Assembly (NCBI GenBank): GCA_016748015.1 | Contig: JAAOMT010000036.1 | Location: 4,856-21,526 of the forward strand | Direction: 5' to 3' | DNA from: Geosiphon pyriformis | Taxonomy: Eukaryota; Glomeromycota; Glomeromycetes; Archaeosporales; Geosiphonaceae | DNA: 16,671 nucleotides | Shown here: positions 1 to 11,791 of the stretch, one piece after another | Numbering within the stretch: the stretch's first letter is position 1 | Layout of the letters: every line of letters starts with the position of its first letter | Program-made: the position numbers and the translations under genes | The notes under the pieces: generated by a model | Seen by the model: the letters and a program-made list of their open reading frames with translations, nothing else | What the model was told of the DNA's origin: nothing | Database searches by the model: none

Positions 1-322
1 GAACTTCCTATCGGAGCAGCTTCTTCAAAGTCAATTAACATCCAACTACCATCCACGAGTCTTACAATATTACTCCAGCGAATATCCCGATGTACGACAT
101 TCAGATGATGAAGTCTTTCCAGGATCCTAAGTACATCCCGTATAGCACTTCGCAGTTCGTTCTCATTATTAGGAATTACTGGACAACCAACTGGAGCTAA
201 TTTTACTAACACCGATTTTGTGTGAGTCTCATACTCAAGGACCTTGAGTGAACCCAAGGTTGAAAGTTTTTGATAAAGTTCACAATGAAATCTTTCATCA
301 ACAATGCTTCGCCGATATACTT
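1..322 (-). repeat. Inverted copy A of a kinase segment shared with 11838-12159
   Basis: The reverse complement of this segment matches 11838-12159 at 317 of 322 positions by direct reading, with no gaps. The match covers the end of the kinase N-lobe through the catalytic loop to just past DFEEA. It stops here only because the window starts. On the other side it ends abruptly near 322, where this copy continues into coding sequence and the other copy does not. Confidence 0.95.
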
Positions 323-1182
323 TTTTAATAATGGTTTCAGGCAGTATTGTAATAGTACAATTCGGCCGTTGGATCTCAGCAAATAGCTTCAATTTTGGAG
401 CTTTGATGTACTGATCTCAAGACAAAGTCCGAAGAATCCGAATAAAATTGATTGTGTATTGAAGCACTTTATAGTTGTTTATTCGGTTTGGACTTCCAAG
501 CAGCAGACTTTCACCAATTTCTCACGTCTTGGTCTCAAGGTTGTTGTATTGTCCACATAGTAATAATAAAATTGCAAACGTGTACCGCCCGCTGCAAAGG
601 CCATAACAAATGGTAAGCTACCAAAGACAAGTGGATTCCAATATTGAAATTAACTGTCCAGTTGTTCTGCTGCGATATCTAGGTTTTCCATGACATCCTT
701 CTCTTCACCCATCATTACAAGTAACCCATCGCAATAGATTGTGATATCTGGCCAGATTTGCTTTCTTGTGGTGATATTCGTATCAATCAATGTTCTATTA
801 CGAGTCCATCTTAGCGGTATGCTTTTAATATAATCATTGGCAAGTGTAATCATGTCCAAAATGTGATCATTAACACCATCTGCAGTTCGTTCTTCTTCCC
901 CGGGATATTCTGTGAAGGGCTTACCTATAATGTTAGAGACGATGGTACTTAATCTAGGAACGTTGTAGAAAGGTTCTGAACACGAAGGTTCAAGATAATT
1001 AAGATAATCAAGATGCTTTTTGCAATAATATGGGTCAACTGGCAATTTGCAAAGTAGCGTTGAGGTAAGGCACTGTTCAAGATTGCTGCGTTTGATTGTT
1101 TCATCGAAGGGAGAAAAGAGAAGATCTAGAAATGATGATGTGCTTTCAATCATTTCGAGTTTAAGATCCTTCGTAGGAGATA

Positions 1183-1282
1183 CTATAATAAGAGGCAAAA
1201 AAAGAGCTCTAATATGGATATTACAAATTTTTACCTTCTGCTCTATATCCCCAATGACTGATTCACGAAATCAACTCCTTAC
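1183..1282 (-). other. Spliceosomal intron in the nuclease-kinase pseudogene
   Basis: On the minus strand the donor is G|GTAAGG (intron starts at 1282) and the acceptor is TTATTATAG (ends at 1183), preceded by a T-rich tract. Both sites are phase 1, and the split codon G|TA encodes Val169. Unspliced, exon 1 hits a stop within six codons, and exon 2 has no ATG near its start. The intron joins the coiled coil to the nuclease domain in one open frame. No strong branch-point match was found. Matching phase on both sides makes the model firm. Confidence 0.8.
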
Positions 1283-2161
1283 CTCTCTGATTTGTTTCTA
1301 TTAAAGCACTTTGTAGTTTCTGAATCTGCAACTCCCATCTATCTTTGCTCAGCTCTAGTTTCGTCTCCTGTTTTTCCACCTCTTCCTTTTCTTCTATAAA
1401 CTTCTTCCTTTCCTTCTCGTCCACATATTCATCCTCTCTCAGCTTCTTCCTTAACTCACTTAATCTTTCTAGCTTCTCTAGACATCTCCTATATTCGGTC
1501 TTTGTGTCTTCTAATTCACGTTTGATATCTTCAACGATGGCAATGTTTTGTGTGTTTTTTAATGAGGTAGAAAAAATATTTTTGTGGAAATATACTTTAC
1601 TTTTGTTCGGTTGGGCGATTTGGGATAAATTTTCTTGTTCCAGTAAAGCAATAGAATCCTTAGTCGTATTGTAAGAGGAACTTTTGAGTTGAAAAAATTT
1701 GAGCTGAATACCAAAAAGACATCCTCTTTGATATCTAGGAATAAACAATTTTTTGAAAATTTTAGTTTGATTACGACTTGTAAACATGGCACTACTCTAT
1801 ATAACTAAATTGATAACAACACCCTCATAGAATGGCTTGCAAAAGTCAAAGAAAATTTATTAAAATTTAGTATCACATGTTATGATTAAATTAGTAATCA
1901 TAATTAAATATTTTAAGACAATTATTAATTATTAAAACGATAAAATTAACAATAAGTTCATTCAAAGGTTGCAGTTTTCAGATTGTTTTAATACAAATAA
2001 AATTAATATATTTAAAATTAATATGTTTTAAACTTAATTTATAAATTATTTAATAGGCATAATTTTTAATTTTTAAATATTTTATTATTTGGTTTTTTAT
2101 AACTTAATTGTTTTTATTAAATAACATAAATAGGATTTCTTTAGTTTATTAGAATAAAAAT

Positions 2162-2186
2162 TTGAAAATATTGAAAATATTGAAAG
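2162..2186. repeat. Short tandem repeat, 9-bp unit (ttgaaaata)
   Basis: Two complete copies and most of a third lie head to tail. In this base composition it is probably ordinary replication slippage. Confidence 0.6.
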
Positions 2187-5100
2187 TTTTATATGTTTTT
2201 GTGTTTAATTATGTTTTTATAATTTATTATTATTATTGATTCAAACATAAAATATTTGTTTGAGAAATTTATTTAACAAATACATTAAGTAATACATGAT
2301 GGTTTCTGCCAAATTGGAGATGAATAAACCAAATATTATTTAAACCTATAAATATTGATTAAAGATTTTAACATAATTTTTTGTTTACAAATATCCACTT
2401 TTAGATTAATGATAATATTTTTAATATAATTAGCATATTTAACCAACTATATTATTAATATAAAGATTTAAAACTCATTATTATTTATTATTTTAAATTT
2501 TATTAGTTTATGTATATTTACAAACAAAAATTTACTTGAATATTTTGGAGAGCAAGTAGAATATTGTTATTGAAAGCTTTATAAGTTCAAAATTAATAGT
2601 TTTTGATAAAGTTTTATTTTATATTTTTGTTTAAAAATCGACAATTTTTAAAGCTTTCAAATTATAATAAGTAATTATTAAAATATGCATTAAATAGTTC
2701 AAATATCTATTAGAATTGGTTTAATTTTAATAATTGTTACAGATTTTTGTATTATTTTTTTTTTATTTTTAATATATCTAACTTTTTAGTTTACAATTTT
2801 AAAATTATATTTCACTTATAATATTGGTTTGATTATTTTTTTGAAAACATATTTTAATATTTATTATTTTACTAACTTATTTATATATTTTATACTTAAT
2901 TTTTTAAATAAAACTTTAATAATTTAATTTGGTTATATATGCTTTTTTTAATTCTATAAAGTATTATTTATGTATATTATAAAAATTAAATATTTAATTA
3001 AATCAATATGTAAAATAAATTTTTTTTTTAATAAAATTAGCTATTATTACTTTATTTAAAAACTGTAATATGTTTACTTTCAAAAAAACAATTTTTATAT
3101 AAATAAAAATACTTAATAACAAACATATTAATTATTTATTAATTTACTAAATAATGTCTAATTCTTGTATAAAATTATAAAGATTTTATATATGTTATTT
3201 GTTTTTTGATAATTTAAAATTAATAAATAAACAAATAACAATTACCAATAATTTACATAATTATATTAGTTTTTAATTTAATTTTCAATTTTTTATAAAT
3301 AAAAATTGAAATTTTTTGGTTTATATTGTATTTTAAAAAGCTTTTATTAGATATTTGTTATTTTATTGAATATATATTTGCAAAAAATATTATTAATACA
3401 TTTTTATTTTTATTAAAAAAATTTTTCTTATATCTTAATTTTTATAACAAAAAAATCTAATAATTACAAATAAGTATCTGTAATATTATGGAACATAGTT
3501 TTAGAATACCATAATTTTTATTTTTTCAATAATATTATGCCATAGAAATTAATTATATAAATATTGATCAAGCAATTAAATTATCAAAGAGAAAGAAGTA
3601 AAAAAAAGGGCATAGATATTTTTTAATCTTCACAACCTGTCTATTTTAAGATTGTTTTTAATAAGCCTATCTATTTAAAATATATTATTCAAAAATTAAA
3701 TATTAAAATATTCGATTCAACAATTTATAATATACTATTTATGCATATTTGATGTTTTTTTATATATATTGCCTTTTTAATTTGAAAAATAATTTTCTAA
3801 TGATTGATTTCACAAAAAAATTCTTTTTCTGCAGATCCCTTTTTGTTTCTTTAAAATATGAATTATAATAATTAAATTCGGAATACTCCTATAAGTAAAA
3901 ATAATAATTCCGATAAACTTGAGGTAATGAAATATGAAACTACTTGATTGATTGTTTTGAATGTTTATATTTCATATTATGTTAAAAATATTAAAAGTGA
4001 GTGCTAAAAATATTTTTCCTGTTTTAAATATTATTAATTTATAAAAATTAATTTAACAGAATACATGCAAATACTTTCAAATAACAAGAAACACTTGATT
4101 CTTTATCTATAAATTTAAAATATCAAATAAAAAATGACAAATTTTAATTTAATTTAGCCTATTATTTGTAAAATTATAATTATACATATTATATTATTGT
4201 CATAATAATATAATAATTAATGAATTTATTTTGCTCCAAATACAAAATATTAAAATTTAGCAAAAAATATTTTTAATTATTTACTATGTTTATTGAAACT
4301 AAATTAACAAATATTTCGAATTTGATTCATAATTAATCTTACTAAATCTAATTTATTATGTAAAATATATTTTAACTAAAAATAATATATAATAAATTTA
4401 AGAATAATATAATTAATTAATTTACTATATATTTTAATAATGACAAAATACTTTTCTAGCTTTTTTTGCTCATCAATAATAATAAGCAAATCTAAAATAA
4501 TAATTAGTTTATTCTATTTTGGATTTTTGTTTTTAATTTTAAGTAATGTATTAAGATTTTGTTTAGATAAGTGCTTAGATCTTAGTCCAGTTTTATATTA
4601 TTTAGGATTGACAAATTAACATCTTTACTGGCTAAAAATAATAATAATCAACAAAACATAACATTATAAACTTATTACACAATTTTGTGCATACTATTAG
4701 TTTTGCTTTTTTACTATATACTTATTAGCTACAGCTAATCTATTGTTTTTATGCAGCTTTTTATTTGTTATTTTTGCATCTGTAATATTCTATAGTGCAT
4801 TTAGACTTTGTTCACTTATTTGAATTTTTTTAACTAATGTTTAAAATAAGATTATTAGGTCTGTATTAAGATAACTTAGCATTTGTGTCCAACAGTTTTA
4901 CTTTTAGAAACACGTTTTAATTAATGCCAATCAAAATTTTCATTCTAATATAGTTTAATTACTGTTACTAATGGTTAATATACCTATAGTGAGAATATTC
5001 CCAGTGGCATAAATTTTACTTTATGGAAATTCACTTTTAACAAGTGTTCTGTTACTGGATGCCCTTAATTTTTTGACAAAATAATGTGCATATATATTAT

Positions 5101-7701
5101 TGATAAATTCAAGCTTCGGACCTATTTTTCAAGTATACATTAGTTATTAACTGGAAAAACGAAAGCAAAAAGCTTTAAAACTTTTTGACAATGCAGAAAT
5201 ATTTTTCAAGTACAAAAAAGTTATTAATTTTTTTAAAAGGTAATAAACTTTAGTAGTTAAACTGTTATTTAATTGATATTTTATGTTAAAATGAATAATA
5301 ATTTTAAGAATACTATAAAATTATTGAATGTAAAAGTGAACATATAGGCATCAGCAATATTTTTCTATTCTTTATTTTAAAAAATTATAACACAAATTAA
5401 TTGGTTTTTAAAATCTATACTTATAATTTTTGTAATAAAAAATAATTTTTTTAACAGGCAACTAGAAATACAAATATTATTAACATCAGCTGTTAAATTA
5501 AATGAAATTTTTATTTGTAATTATTTCTGAAAAAACTAGGCCTTAAATGCTAGAAAATAGATGTTTATCTTATTTACATTGTTTAAATTAATTGAAATCA
5601 GAGATATTTTCTAATAAGTTTCACACTCGATACATTATGAAATCTTTTCAGCTAATTTTTTTTAAATTAGATTCTACTGACTGTTAATATAAGACCCTTA
5701 TAGTTATTTTTTTTTAATCCGTGCTTTTTTCATTGATAAAATTTAGAAGCAGAAATAATTATGAAATATAAGTAAGATGATTTAGAAAGTGTTTTAGGAA
5801 CTAGTAAATTCAGTTATGTATTTTGATTGTTGCAGGTAAACACATAAATTTTTTTTAGGCATTTTATTAATCATTTTTGCTGCAATTTTTGTAATAGCTT
5901 TATTAGTGATTGGTCTTAAATATCTCGCTGCAACAATAGTTATAATTTTTTTAAAAACAATTAAAAAGTTAGTTCACTATGTTTTTATAAAACTAAAACC
6001 TCCTAAATTGTAAAATTAACTATTTTAAATTAAATTGTTATAAGTTCTGATATGCAAAATTTAGTTTTTATTTTCATTTAAATTAAACTTTAGTTATATC
6101 CAATTTTAATATTTGCTTTAGGTTCATAAATTATTTTTATTTTAACAAAAAACTTATATTTACCAAAACCCAATTGCCAAAAATGTAAAATTAATTAATC
6201 AGCAGCTATTTTATTTTTGACAACTTTTTTTACGAATTTATCTATTTTCTTAAAATGTATTCAATTCAATTATATACTAATTATTATACAAAGAAACTTG
6301 ATAAAAATTTGAATCAAATCATTCACACTTTACTTAAAAAATCAGTTTAATTCTCTTATTGAATTTACTTGCAATCTTAAAAAAATTTCATTCTAAAATT
6401 AATAAATTTCTAAAAAAATCTATTAAATATCACAAAATTTATTTTAATTAAAATAATGAATAGCAGCAACCCGACTTTTTGTAACATTCCGACACTATTA
6501 TTATGGAATTAAATGTTTTATAATTTTTAAAATCTTTTGTCTAATAGAGCTAACTGAATGAAGCCAGTTTGGCTAATGCTTCAGATCGAAGTCTGCTAAG
6601 TTGCCATTCAAATACATAAAAAAATACTTTGGCAAAATTTAATTTAAAATTTAGTTGCTTTTCAATTAAATTAGCGCTGTGGAAAAATAATTATTATTCA
6701 AGCTTTATAAAATTAAGAAGGAAATAACGCCCTGGCTGAAAACCCCAATAAGAGTAAATTTTTATATTAATATGGCTATTGTATATTTTGGATTAATATC
6801 TTTTGTTCTAAGCAAATCGAAATGAATCAACATAAAATTTTATAAAGCAGCTATAAATAATTACTTTCAAATCAAAAAAACCGAGTCTAAAAATTCTTTT
6901 CTAAAATTTAAATGCTATGAAACAAAAATATTTTTGTCACCAAATATTATTCTTGAATTGTTTCATAACTATAAAAATAATCCTTTAGAGAAATAACGAC
7001 TATCAAAATCTGTTTATATAAATATATCATTGATAAAAAACGCTTTACAATTAATAATGATTCATTTTAATATCAAAAATCTTGAAATTTATATATATTT
7101 AATTTATACAAAACTTTGTAATAACAATAAAAGATCATTCTTTATTTATCAAATAAGTTTTATATTAGAGATTTTATTTTTTCCATAATTTATTAAGTTT
7201 ATTATTAAAAAACAAAATCTTGATATATTATTAACAAACAATTTATTGTATAAGCTTTAATTTATTTTAATTTTTACAATTTTTTAAAAATTTAGTTTTA
7301 ATATTATTTGAATATTTTCCAATATGAATATTACCATTTTACTTCTTTGTATAAACAATATGAATTAAAACAAAATAATTAATATTGGATATATTGTTAA
7401 AATATAATTTATAAAACACAATATACTTTATATTTTCAAAACTTTTTATTAATAGATCAAATTTACAATTATTATTCTTGGTAAAAATACAAATAATTTG
7501 ATTGTACAATTAATATTTTTTACATTTGAAAACCCTAGGTTAATTTTTTAAACTTATAACAATATTTTTGTTAATTATTATTTTGTTTTCATTAAACCAT
7601 TTTTTTTCAAAAAATATGTAACTATAGTTGCTAACAAAAATAGTATTTTGTATATTCAGTTATAAAATTAAGATAATTTTTTATTTAAATATATATTAAA
7701 A

Positions 7702-7740
7702 TTTATTATTAAATTATTTATTATTAAATTATTTATAATT
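7702..7740. repeat. Short tandem repeat, 15-bp unit (tttattattaaatta)
   Basis: Two exact 15-bp copies (7702-7716 and 7717-7731) are followed by a partial third (tttataatt). This is a simple AT-rich minisatellite with no gene association. Confidence 0.7.
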
Positions 7741-8650
7741 TTAAAAGAATTATTAAAAAATAGTTTGTTCTGATTTTAATAAAGCTTAAAATATTTTACA
7801 TAGTTTAACAAATTTTTTAAATTATTGTTAAACAATCACAACCTATTTTTATAAAATAAATCAATTTGTTATATTTTTTATATTATTTTATTTATTATTT
7901 TTCATATAGAAATAATTGTTTAAATATTTATGTCCTTACAATTTTACACTTACTTTTATTATTTATTTATTAAAGATTTGTTTATAATAATACATCTAAA
8001 ACTAGTGCAATTATTTTTTAAAATTTTTAATAAGAAAATTTCATTTGTTTTTTAAACCAAATTTCTTTTAAAATCTATAAAGATTATGTTAAGACCAAAG
8101 CAAATTTTATTTAACATGCTTTAAATAATAAAATAATTAATTAATGCTAATGAAATGTGAAAAACATAAATAATTTTGTATCGAATCTAACTTTGCATTT
8201 AATATTGCAATTATTTTTAATAAACTAATTTCAATTAAAAAATATTATACATGTGTTAAATCAGCTTTTTAAAGGTAAATTCCATGCAAATAGTATTATA
8301 AATAGCAAATAATAAAGAAAATTTTTTACAAAAATAAGAAATATTTATTTTGCAATGTGATATCTCATGTAATGAATAAATTACAAATTAATATATACAT
8401 AATCCAGATAAAATATTTTATAAAACAATGAAAAGTAATAAAAATATTTTAGAATAATAGATTAAAATTGGTAATTTAGAAAAATTATTAATTTAATATA
8501 ATAATAATAATAATTTTAAAAACGTAAAAACATATTTCTATTTATATCTTGAATACTTTTAATTTTACATTAGAGTGTTTTAACAAAATATTTGTATAAT
8601 TCAAAAATCTTGAATAAATTATACTTGAAAAGCAAAAATTGTGTTCTGAT

Positions 8651-9442
8651 TCAAAATTGAAATATTTTATGTTGAAAAATTATAAACCCTTAAGTACAAA
8701 GGGTTGAAAAAATAATTAGAACTATCAAAAAGCCTAAAATCTGACCATTAAATTGTATAAAAGCAAAATTTAATGTTTGCCATGATTGGCAATAAATTGC
8801 CTTACAAATTTTAGCATCGAGTTTACAAGAATGGTTTGATAATTTAGGTAAAATCTTTTTTTGAACAATCATTTCCTTTTTTGTGTTCTACATTGCATTT
8901 TATTTTTTAGTTTCGAATATTATAAGATAATTGACATGGAAACTTGGTTATCCTATAGAGTTTAAATGCTGAACGGACTCCTTTCTTCCAATAATATAAT
9001 AAAACCTGGCTGAACTTTATATTAGACAGAGACAATTTTGGCTGCTATTACGCAAAATACAAAAGGAATTTTGTGTCTTAAAACTTGTAGGATGAAAATC
9101 ATATTCTATTAGCAAATTACACAGAAAAGTAGTTTGAGGTGATATCTGAATCTAAAACATGTCTAAATAAAATTACGTAAATCAATTAAAAACATTGCAA
9201 CACTTATTTTACCTCCCTAAATTTAAAGTTCTTGAAGACAAGATCATGCTAAACTGCAAGTCTCAATATACAATAAATCAATTAACTTTCAATAAGTAAA
9301 GCAGTAACATGATAATCTTAAATCAAATTAACCAAAAATGGTAAATAGTCTTTTGTAAGACTAGATATGGCATCTGCACTATGTTTTGTGTTTTTTTTAA
9401 GCCCGTGTTCAGCCTGGTGGGACTATGAGGTTAAATTTCTTT
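8651..9442. other. Unassigned, slightly GC-richer stretch left of the repeat
   Basis: The sequence is less AT-rich than the preceding spacer and keeps some longer non-repetitive words, for example around 8940-9060 and 9400-9440. It may be an old, decayed mobile element or gene. A 60-codon ATG frame on the minus strand (8872-8690) has no recognisable motif. This stretch has no counterpart left of the second repeat copy, because that copy begins at an artificial sequence. Confidence 0.4.
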
Positions 9443-11181
9443 CCATTGAGTTTATCTAACTTAGTTTACATAATGACAAGTATACCAGTAAAACAAACTT
9501 TTTGGAAGGTACAGACTTTGTTTCAAAAAAAAATGTAATTTAGGAGCCCAAATAATTTAAGTGTATATGTGCTTAAAAAGTTAGTAACAAAGTGGTATCA
9601 TTAATAATTAAAGTTATTGTAAATAAAATTGTGTAATTTGTCTTTATTTACACATCTAATTTTGACTATTGTAATTTCAGTTTTCAGTTTGGTTTCAATT
9701 TGGTTTAGTTTTTTACCTCAAAAAATCAAATTGAAATTGAACTGAAAAAAAATGGCTTGGTTTTAGTTTAAAGAGAAACCAAATCAAACCGAATTATTTG
9801 GAACACTAATTATATTAAATTTCTATAAGCACTATTTCAATATTACTAAACTATTCAAACTTTTTATTAAAAAATTTAACAATAATTAGATGCTTGTTAA
9901 TAACTTTTAAATTAAATTTAATAAATATAACATGTAAAAATAGTCAAAATTTGTCAAAAATATTATTGTCAAAGAAGTATTTAAAGATTATAAACCACAA
10001 ATAATTGCCAATATTGTTCAAAAAAAAAATTAAATAATCATATAAAAACTCAAATATTAAGTATCTAAAAACTTAAAAAATTTTTAATATTAAATACAAG
10101 CTTATAGATTTAATAAATTTTTATCTTATTAATAAAGTTAATATAAAGACTAATATTCTTAGTATTAATAAGTTTCTAGCTAAAAAAAACTATTAGATAA
10201 AACAATTTATTATCTGAGAATCTTGTCAAGATTTTTGTTTTGTAATTTTAGAACAATTTGTAAATTTAATATATTATAAATAACTAATTCTAATTAATTC
10301 TATTTACAATACCAACAAATATAATTAATGTTTATTTATTATATATATTTATAATAACTGTAGATATTTTAATTAAAGTAATATTACAGCAAACAGTATT
10401 GTAATTACTTTTTCTGATTTTATAGAAGAGAACAAAAGTATAATGTTATTTTTTATATAGTATATATTATTTAAACATAGATTAAAAACATTTATTATAA
10501 TTTAATTCTTAATAAAATAATACAAATAATGTATAAAACAACTCAAATTAATTGTATAAATACTATTTATTATGCTATAATTAACTGTTTAATCCAAGTA
10601 AATGCAAAATATATTTTAAAAAATTACTAAAATAATTTTAACAAATAAGCACTTTGGACTTGACAATATTTATCTTTTTTTTTAAGTAACTTCAACAAAC
10701 TCTTTTAAGTTTTATTATAGTAAACTTAAAACAAAAACTTTTTATATATATAGTTTTATTAATAAGATTTATTTTACTGTTTTTTATAACCAATTTTTTG
10801 AATTTGGAGTTTTTATTAGATATTATATTTTTTCAATTGCTTTTTTTATTTTTTTATTCATATCTTAATTATTTTATTAATTATTACATTTACTAATTGC
10901 TATTATTTTTTATTGTAAGTACATATTATATAATTTTGAAAGTTAATGCTAAAAAAAAGACTACTACAAAAAAAATTGCTTTTAATTTTTGTACCAAAAC
11001 AATTTCCATTGCCAATTTAAGCCCTAAAATTCACAATTTTTTTTTGTTCAAAAACTTATTGTATGCTGTTTTAAAGAAATTGTAAGAAGAAAAAAAAGTA
11101 TTGAAACTTTTATTTGCAGAATACAATTGCAAGTTTTTCTGCCAATACATGTTTTTTTGTTATTATGTTTTTTACAAACAA
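9443..11181 (+). repeat. Dispersed repeat, copy 1 (visible match to copy 2)
   Basis: It aligns collinearly with 14820-16671. By eye there are roughly 35 substitutions, mostly transitions, plus small indels and one gap of about 110 bp, so identity is about 98% outside the gap. Both visible ends are set by copy 2: the left by the mosaic end, the right by the window edge. The true element may be longer on both sides. It carries a palindrome at 9681-9748 and the start of a decayed coding tract from 10897. I see no terminal inverted repeats, LTRs or target-site duplications, so the class is unknown. Confidence 0.9.
9681..9748. repeat. Imperfect palindrome (hairpin) in repeat copy 1
   Basis: The outer arms ttttcagtt (9681-9689) and aactgaaaa (9740-9748) flank inner arms tcaatttgg and a ccaaattga-like segment, which close on a short loop around acctc. 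In this copy one inner-arm base is T (9726), which leaves a G-T mismatch. A second hairpin follows at about 9749-9800 but is more eroded than in copy 2. Confidence 0.75.
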
Positions 11182-11462
11182 TTTTGTGGCAATATTGATA
11201 TTTTGACATCTGAAGTATGAAGAAGTTTTCAAAAAATCTTTAAGAAAAGCAGTTTGAAAGTATACTAGTCTTATGGCTTAGTGAAAGTATCTCAGCATCA
11301 AGAAATTAAAAAGACCATAGAAAAAAATTGATTGGAAATGAATGAATTATTTGAAAAAGCTAAAGGTCAGTATTATAGTTTAGCAGATAAAAAAACACAG
11401 ATGAAGTAGAAAGATTTGTTGCACATTTGGAAGAAGCATTGAGGCTTGTTCTTGAAGAATAA
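10897..11462 (+). pseudogene. Decayed coding tract of an unrecognised protein (likely mobile-element derived)
   Basis: One frame stays protein-like from about 10897 to 11399. It is interrupted only by TAA 11083-11085, TGA 11218-11220, TAG 11266-11268 and TGA 11329-11331. The seven-A run at 11389-11395 then shifts the frame, and the new frame runs through DEVERFVAHLEEALRLVLEE to a TAA at 11460-11462. The product is Lys-rich at the start and acidic and helical at the end. I do not recognise the family. The codon at 10897 is TTG, so this is not a true start. A GTAAGT at 10915-10920, followed by a branch-like gctaa and an AG near 10955, could be a relic intron. Copy 2 carries the same TAA, so decay began before the copies diverged. 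Confidence 0.5.
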
Positions 11463-11658
11463 TAAAAACAATCAATGATCATTTTTTAATAATGAGATGG
11501 TAATATGTAAAAAAGTCGAAATAATTTTAGCTTTACAAAAAAAAACAATTAATGGGTTTTTTGACCAATTTGTAGTAATAAAATTAAACGTTTTTTTTGC
11601 TCACTTTCTTGAATTAGTGAATTAATTTTTTTGGCCAAAATTTATCATGTGAAAATTA

Positions 11659-11677
11659 AAACTAATTTTATTAGTTT
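11659..11677. repeat. Perfect 8-bp hairpin (aaactaat/attagttt, 3-nt loop)
   Basis: The arms are 11659-11666 and 11670-11677 with loop ttt. TCATGTG words lie on both sides, near 11645 and 11681. Its function is unknown; it could be a structured mobile-element end. Confidence 0.5.
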
Positions 11678-11791
11678 ATGTCATGTGTTGCCGATCAAAA
11701 ATGGCTAATCGCGTAACCGGCTTAAGGCCCCCTAAATATGGTAACCAAATTGCTGATCGTGTTCCGTATTACATGAGATTCATTCTCATCA

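Larger units (their letters stand above)
1..1787 (-). pseudogene. Decayed CRN-like nuclease-kinase gene (coiled coil + PD-(D/E)XK domain + protein kinase), 3' end off the window
   Basis: The ATG at 1787-1785 opens exon 1 (1787-1283). A 100-nt intron follows, then exon 2 from 1182, giving 345 residues before the TAA at 652-650. Residues 1-43 are basic with no acidic residue, and about 83-166 form a charged coiled coil. About 169-345 fit a REase-fold nuclease: WPD (D314), then GEEK (E328, K330), the spacing expected for PD-(D/E)XK. The same frame runs on past the TAA with nuclease-like sequence (FVMAFAAGG) to a stop at 481-479. The kinase part lies in another frame, entered between about 521 and 482, with a TGA at 419-417. 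It has a β3-like lysine region near 325, HRDIRWSN at 92-69 and DFEEA (replacing DFG) at 32-18, then leaves the window. Nuclease plus kinase is a known tail arrangement of Crinkler-type effectors; that assignment is from memory of the family. No LFLAK header is seen. An intron across the frame change is possible but would remove good coding sequence. Three breaks make a functional product unlikely. Confidence 0.8.
1788..8650. other. Gene-free AT-rich spacer
   Basis: This is about 6.9 kb of strongly AT-rich DNA with stops in every frame. It has no ORF with recognisable domain motifs, no rRNA and no convincing tRNA. It holds many A and T homopolymers and short simple repeats, two listed separately. 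It also has a weak tRNA-like block near 6550-6622, described among the findings. On the side facing the decayed gene at 1-1787, a TATATAG-like motif lies about 8-15 nt before that gene's ATG. That is too close for a confident promoter call and may be chance in this composition. Confidence 0.7.

Noticed and set aside
1047-1304. 85-residue plus-strand open frame
   Set aside because: It lies antisense to exon 2, the intron and the end of exon 1 of the nuclease-kinase pseudogene and has no motif of its own.
1345-1674. 109-residue plus-strand open frame opposite the coiled-coil exon
   Set aside because: It is antisense to a well-supported exon. Its Ser/Phe-rich translation is what the complement of Lys/Glu-rich coiled-coil codons gives.
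3925-3980. Inverted repeat aatatgaaa ... tttcatatt
   Set aside because: Nine-base arms 30-40 nt apart are expected by chance in DNA this AT-rich, and there is no associated gene.
5120-5240. Repeated atttttcaagta words suggesting a regulatory array
   Set aside because: Only two diverged occurrences and no neighbouring gene.
6580-6596. agatcgaag resembling the start of the TruSeq adapter
   Set aside because: It diverges from the adapter after a few bases and lacks any join signature, unlike the exact 19-base match at 14801.
8690-8872. 60-residue minus-strand frame with an ATG start
   Set aside because: No recognisable motif, no splice or neighbour context, and a length compatible with chance. 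It is noted only within the 8651-9442 entry.
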